Shown: positions 63,601 through 64,000 of the stretch, piece by piece
How positions within the stretch are numbered: the first letter of the stretch is position 1
Layout of the letters: every line of letters starts with the position of its first letter
From: Rostratula benghalensis
Taxonomy: Eukaryota; Chordata; Aves; Charadriiformes; Rostratulidae
Reading direction: 5' to 3'
Length of the DNA: 64,000 nt
Assembly: GCA_013399305.1 (NCBI GenBank)
Contig: VXAI01000273.1
Location: 485,061-549,060, forward strand
Program-made: the position numbers and the translations under genes
The notes under the pieces: model-generated
Databases searched by the model: none
What the model was told of the DNA's origin: nothing
The model's input: the letters and a program-made list of their open reading frames with translations, nothing else

Positions 63601-64000
63601 AGGAACTGAAATAACCTGCACAGTGTCACTCTACCGCCCAGCTGCTGAGCTCAGCATAGAACACCAGGTACTCGCAAACATTAATTCTTATCACATATAT
63701 CATGTTTGCTCCCTGCCCTCAGCTTCATGTCAGCAAAGCCCTGCACCCCAACTCATTTACCAACAGAAGAAGGAATGATCCTGTGCAGGAAGAAGAGACT
63801 CAGAACCACAACTGCCTGCACTGCTGCTGAAATGGTAAGTGTAGCTCACTGGCCCTACTGTAAAGCTTCAGTTCTTGATCTCCTTCCAATCCACCTTTAA
63901 AGGAAATAAAGAGACTTTTATTTGGGTGGGGAGGTGGATGAAACTGACTTCAGAAGCAGACTTCCTCCCTGAATTTTCCATCTCTCACTAAAGTTTCTGG
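57693..64000. other. Non-coding to window end
   Basis: No gene, RNA or recognisable transposon. A G8 run lies near 57973-57980. Frames of 60-115 codons are domain-free. A stretch at 63723-63834 has a pyrimidine-rich AG before it and GTAAGT after it, so it has the form of an exon, but such pairs occur by chance at this window size. Confidence 0.5.

Noticed and set aside
63723..63834. Exon-like segment with a pyrimidine-rich AG acceptor and a GTAAGT donor
   Set aside because: The frame is open but short and matches nothing. A strong-looking splice pair is expected several times by chance in 64 kb, and there is no partner exon.
1..64000. CRISPR arrays, bacterial operons, phage or endogenous retrovirus
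   Set aside because: No regularly spaced repeats, no gag/pol/env-like frames, no paired LTRs, and all clear mobile DNA is avian-type LINE.
1..64000. tRNA or small nuclear RNA genes
   Set aside because: I looked for B-box words such as GGTTCGAATCC and for clover-leaf spacing and saw none; a covariance-model scan would be decisive.

Overview
This window looks like avian nuclear DNA with no recognisable protein-coding gene. The main evidence for a bird is three clear CR1 LINE copies ending in the typical short tail repeat (reverse complement of ATTCTATGA), together with much older CR1 and L2 debris. There are no Alu, B1/B2, L1 or tRNA-SINE insertions. The third CR1 copy (about 42.84-43.52 kb) is of a type I associate with neoavian genomes, so a neoavian bird is my best guess; this is recalled family knowledge, not a search. 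A 5-base N gap inside a poly-T tract (13178-13182) shows it is a draft assembly.

Layout. 0-7 kb is AT-rich non-coding DNA with one GT microsatellite. 7.1-8.6 kb is GC-rich and holds a 27-bp tandem duplication, a G-quadruplex motif and a palindrome built from tandem units; a CpG-rich patch follows at 8.65-8.9 kb. At 10.7-10.95 kb a fossil reverse-transcriptase segment of an L2-like LINE is still an open frame. A diverged plus-strand CR1 3' end lies at 16.29-16.66 kb. 20.6-21.5 kb is another GC- and CpG-richer stretch. 21.5-34.1 kb is quiet, AT-leaning DNA with a few probable scraps of old repeats. 34.1-36.63 kb is a compound locus: an older CR1 that carries an internal locally copied insertion and has been split by a second CR1. 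38.5-38.84 kb is an ancient plus-strand CR1/L3-like piece. 42.84-43.52 kb is the best preserved CR1. 47-54.5 kb has microsatellites and G-rich or C-rich tracts. 54.56-54.90 kb is an L2 remnant containing a hairpin-flanked 60-bp duplication, and 57.2-57.7 kb is another very old CR1-like remnant. The last 6 kb shows nothing I can name.

Function. No operon, RNA gene, CRISPR array, viral element or novel gene system could be supported. The open frames are short, lack recognisable domains outside LINE reverse transcriptase, and look like chance. The window is best read as a gene desert or the inside of a very long intron. Its interest lies in LINE layering, two probable template-switch rearrangements, a preserved L2 frame that might be exapted, and a few motif-dense AT-rich stretches that could be regulatory.
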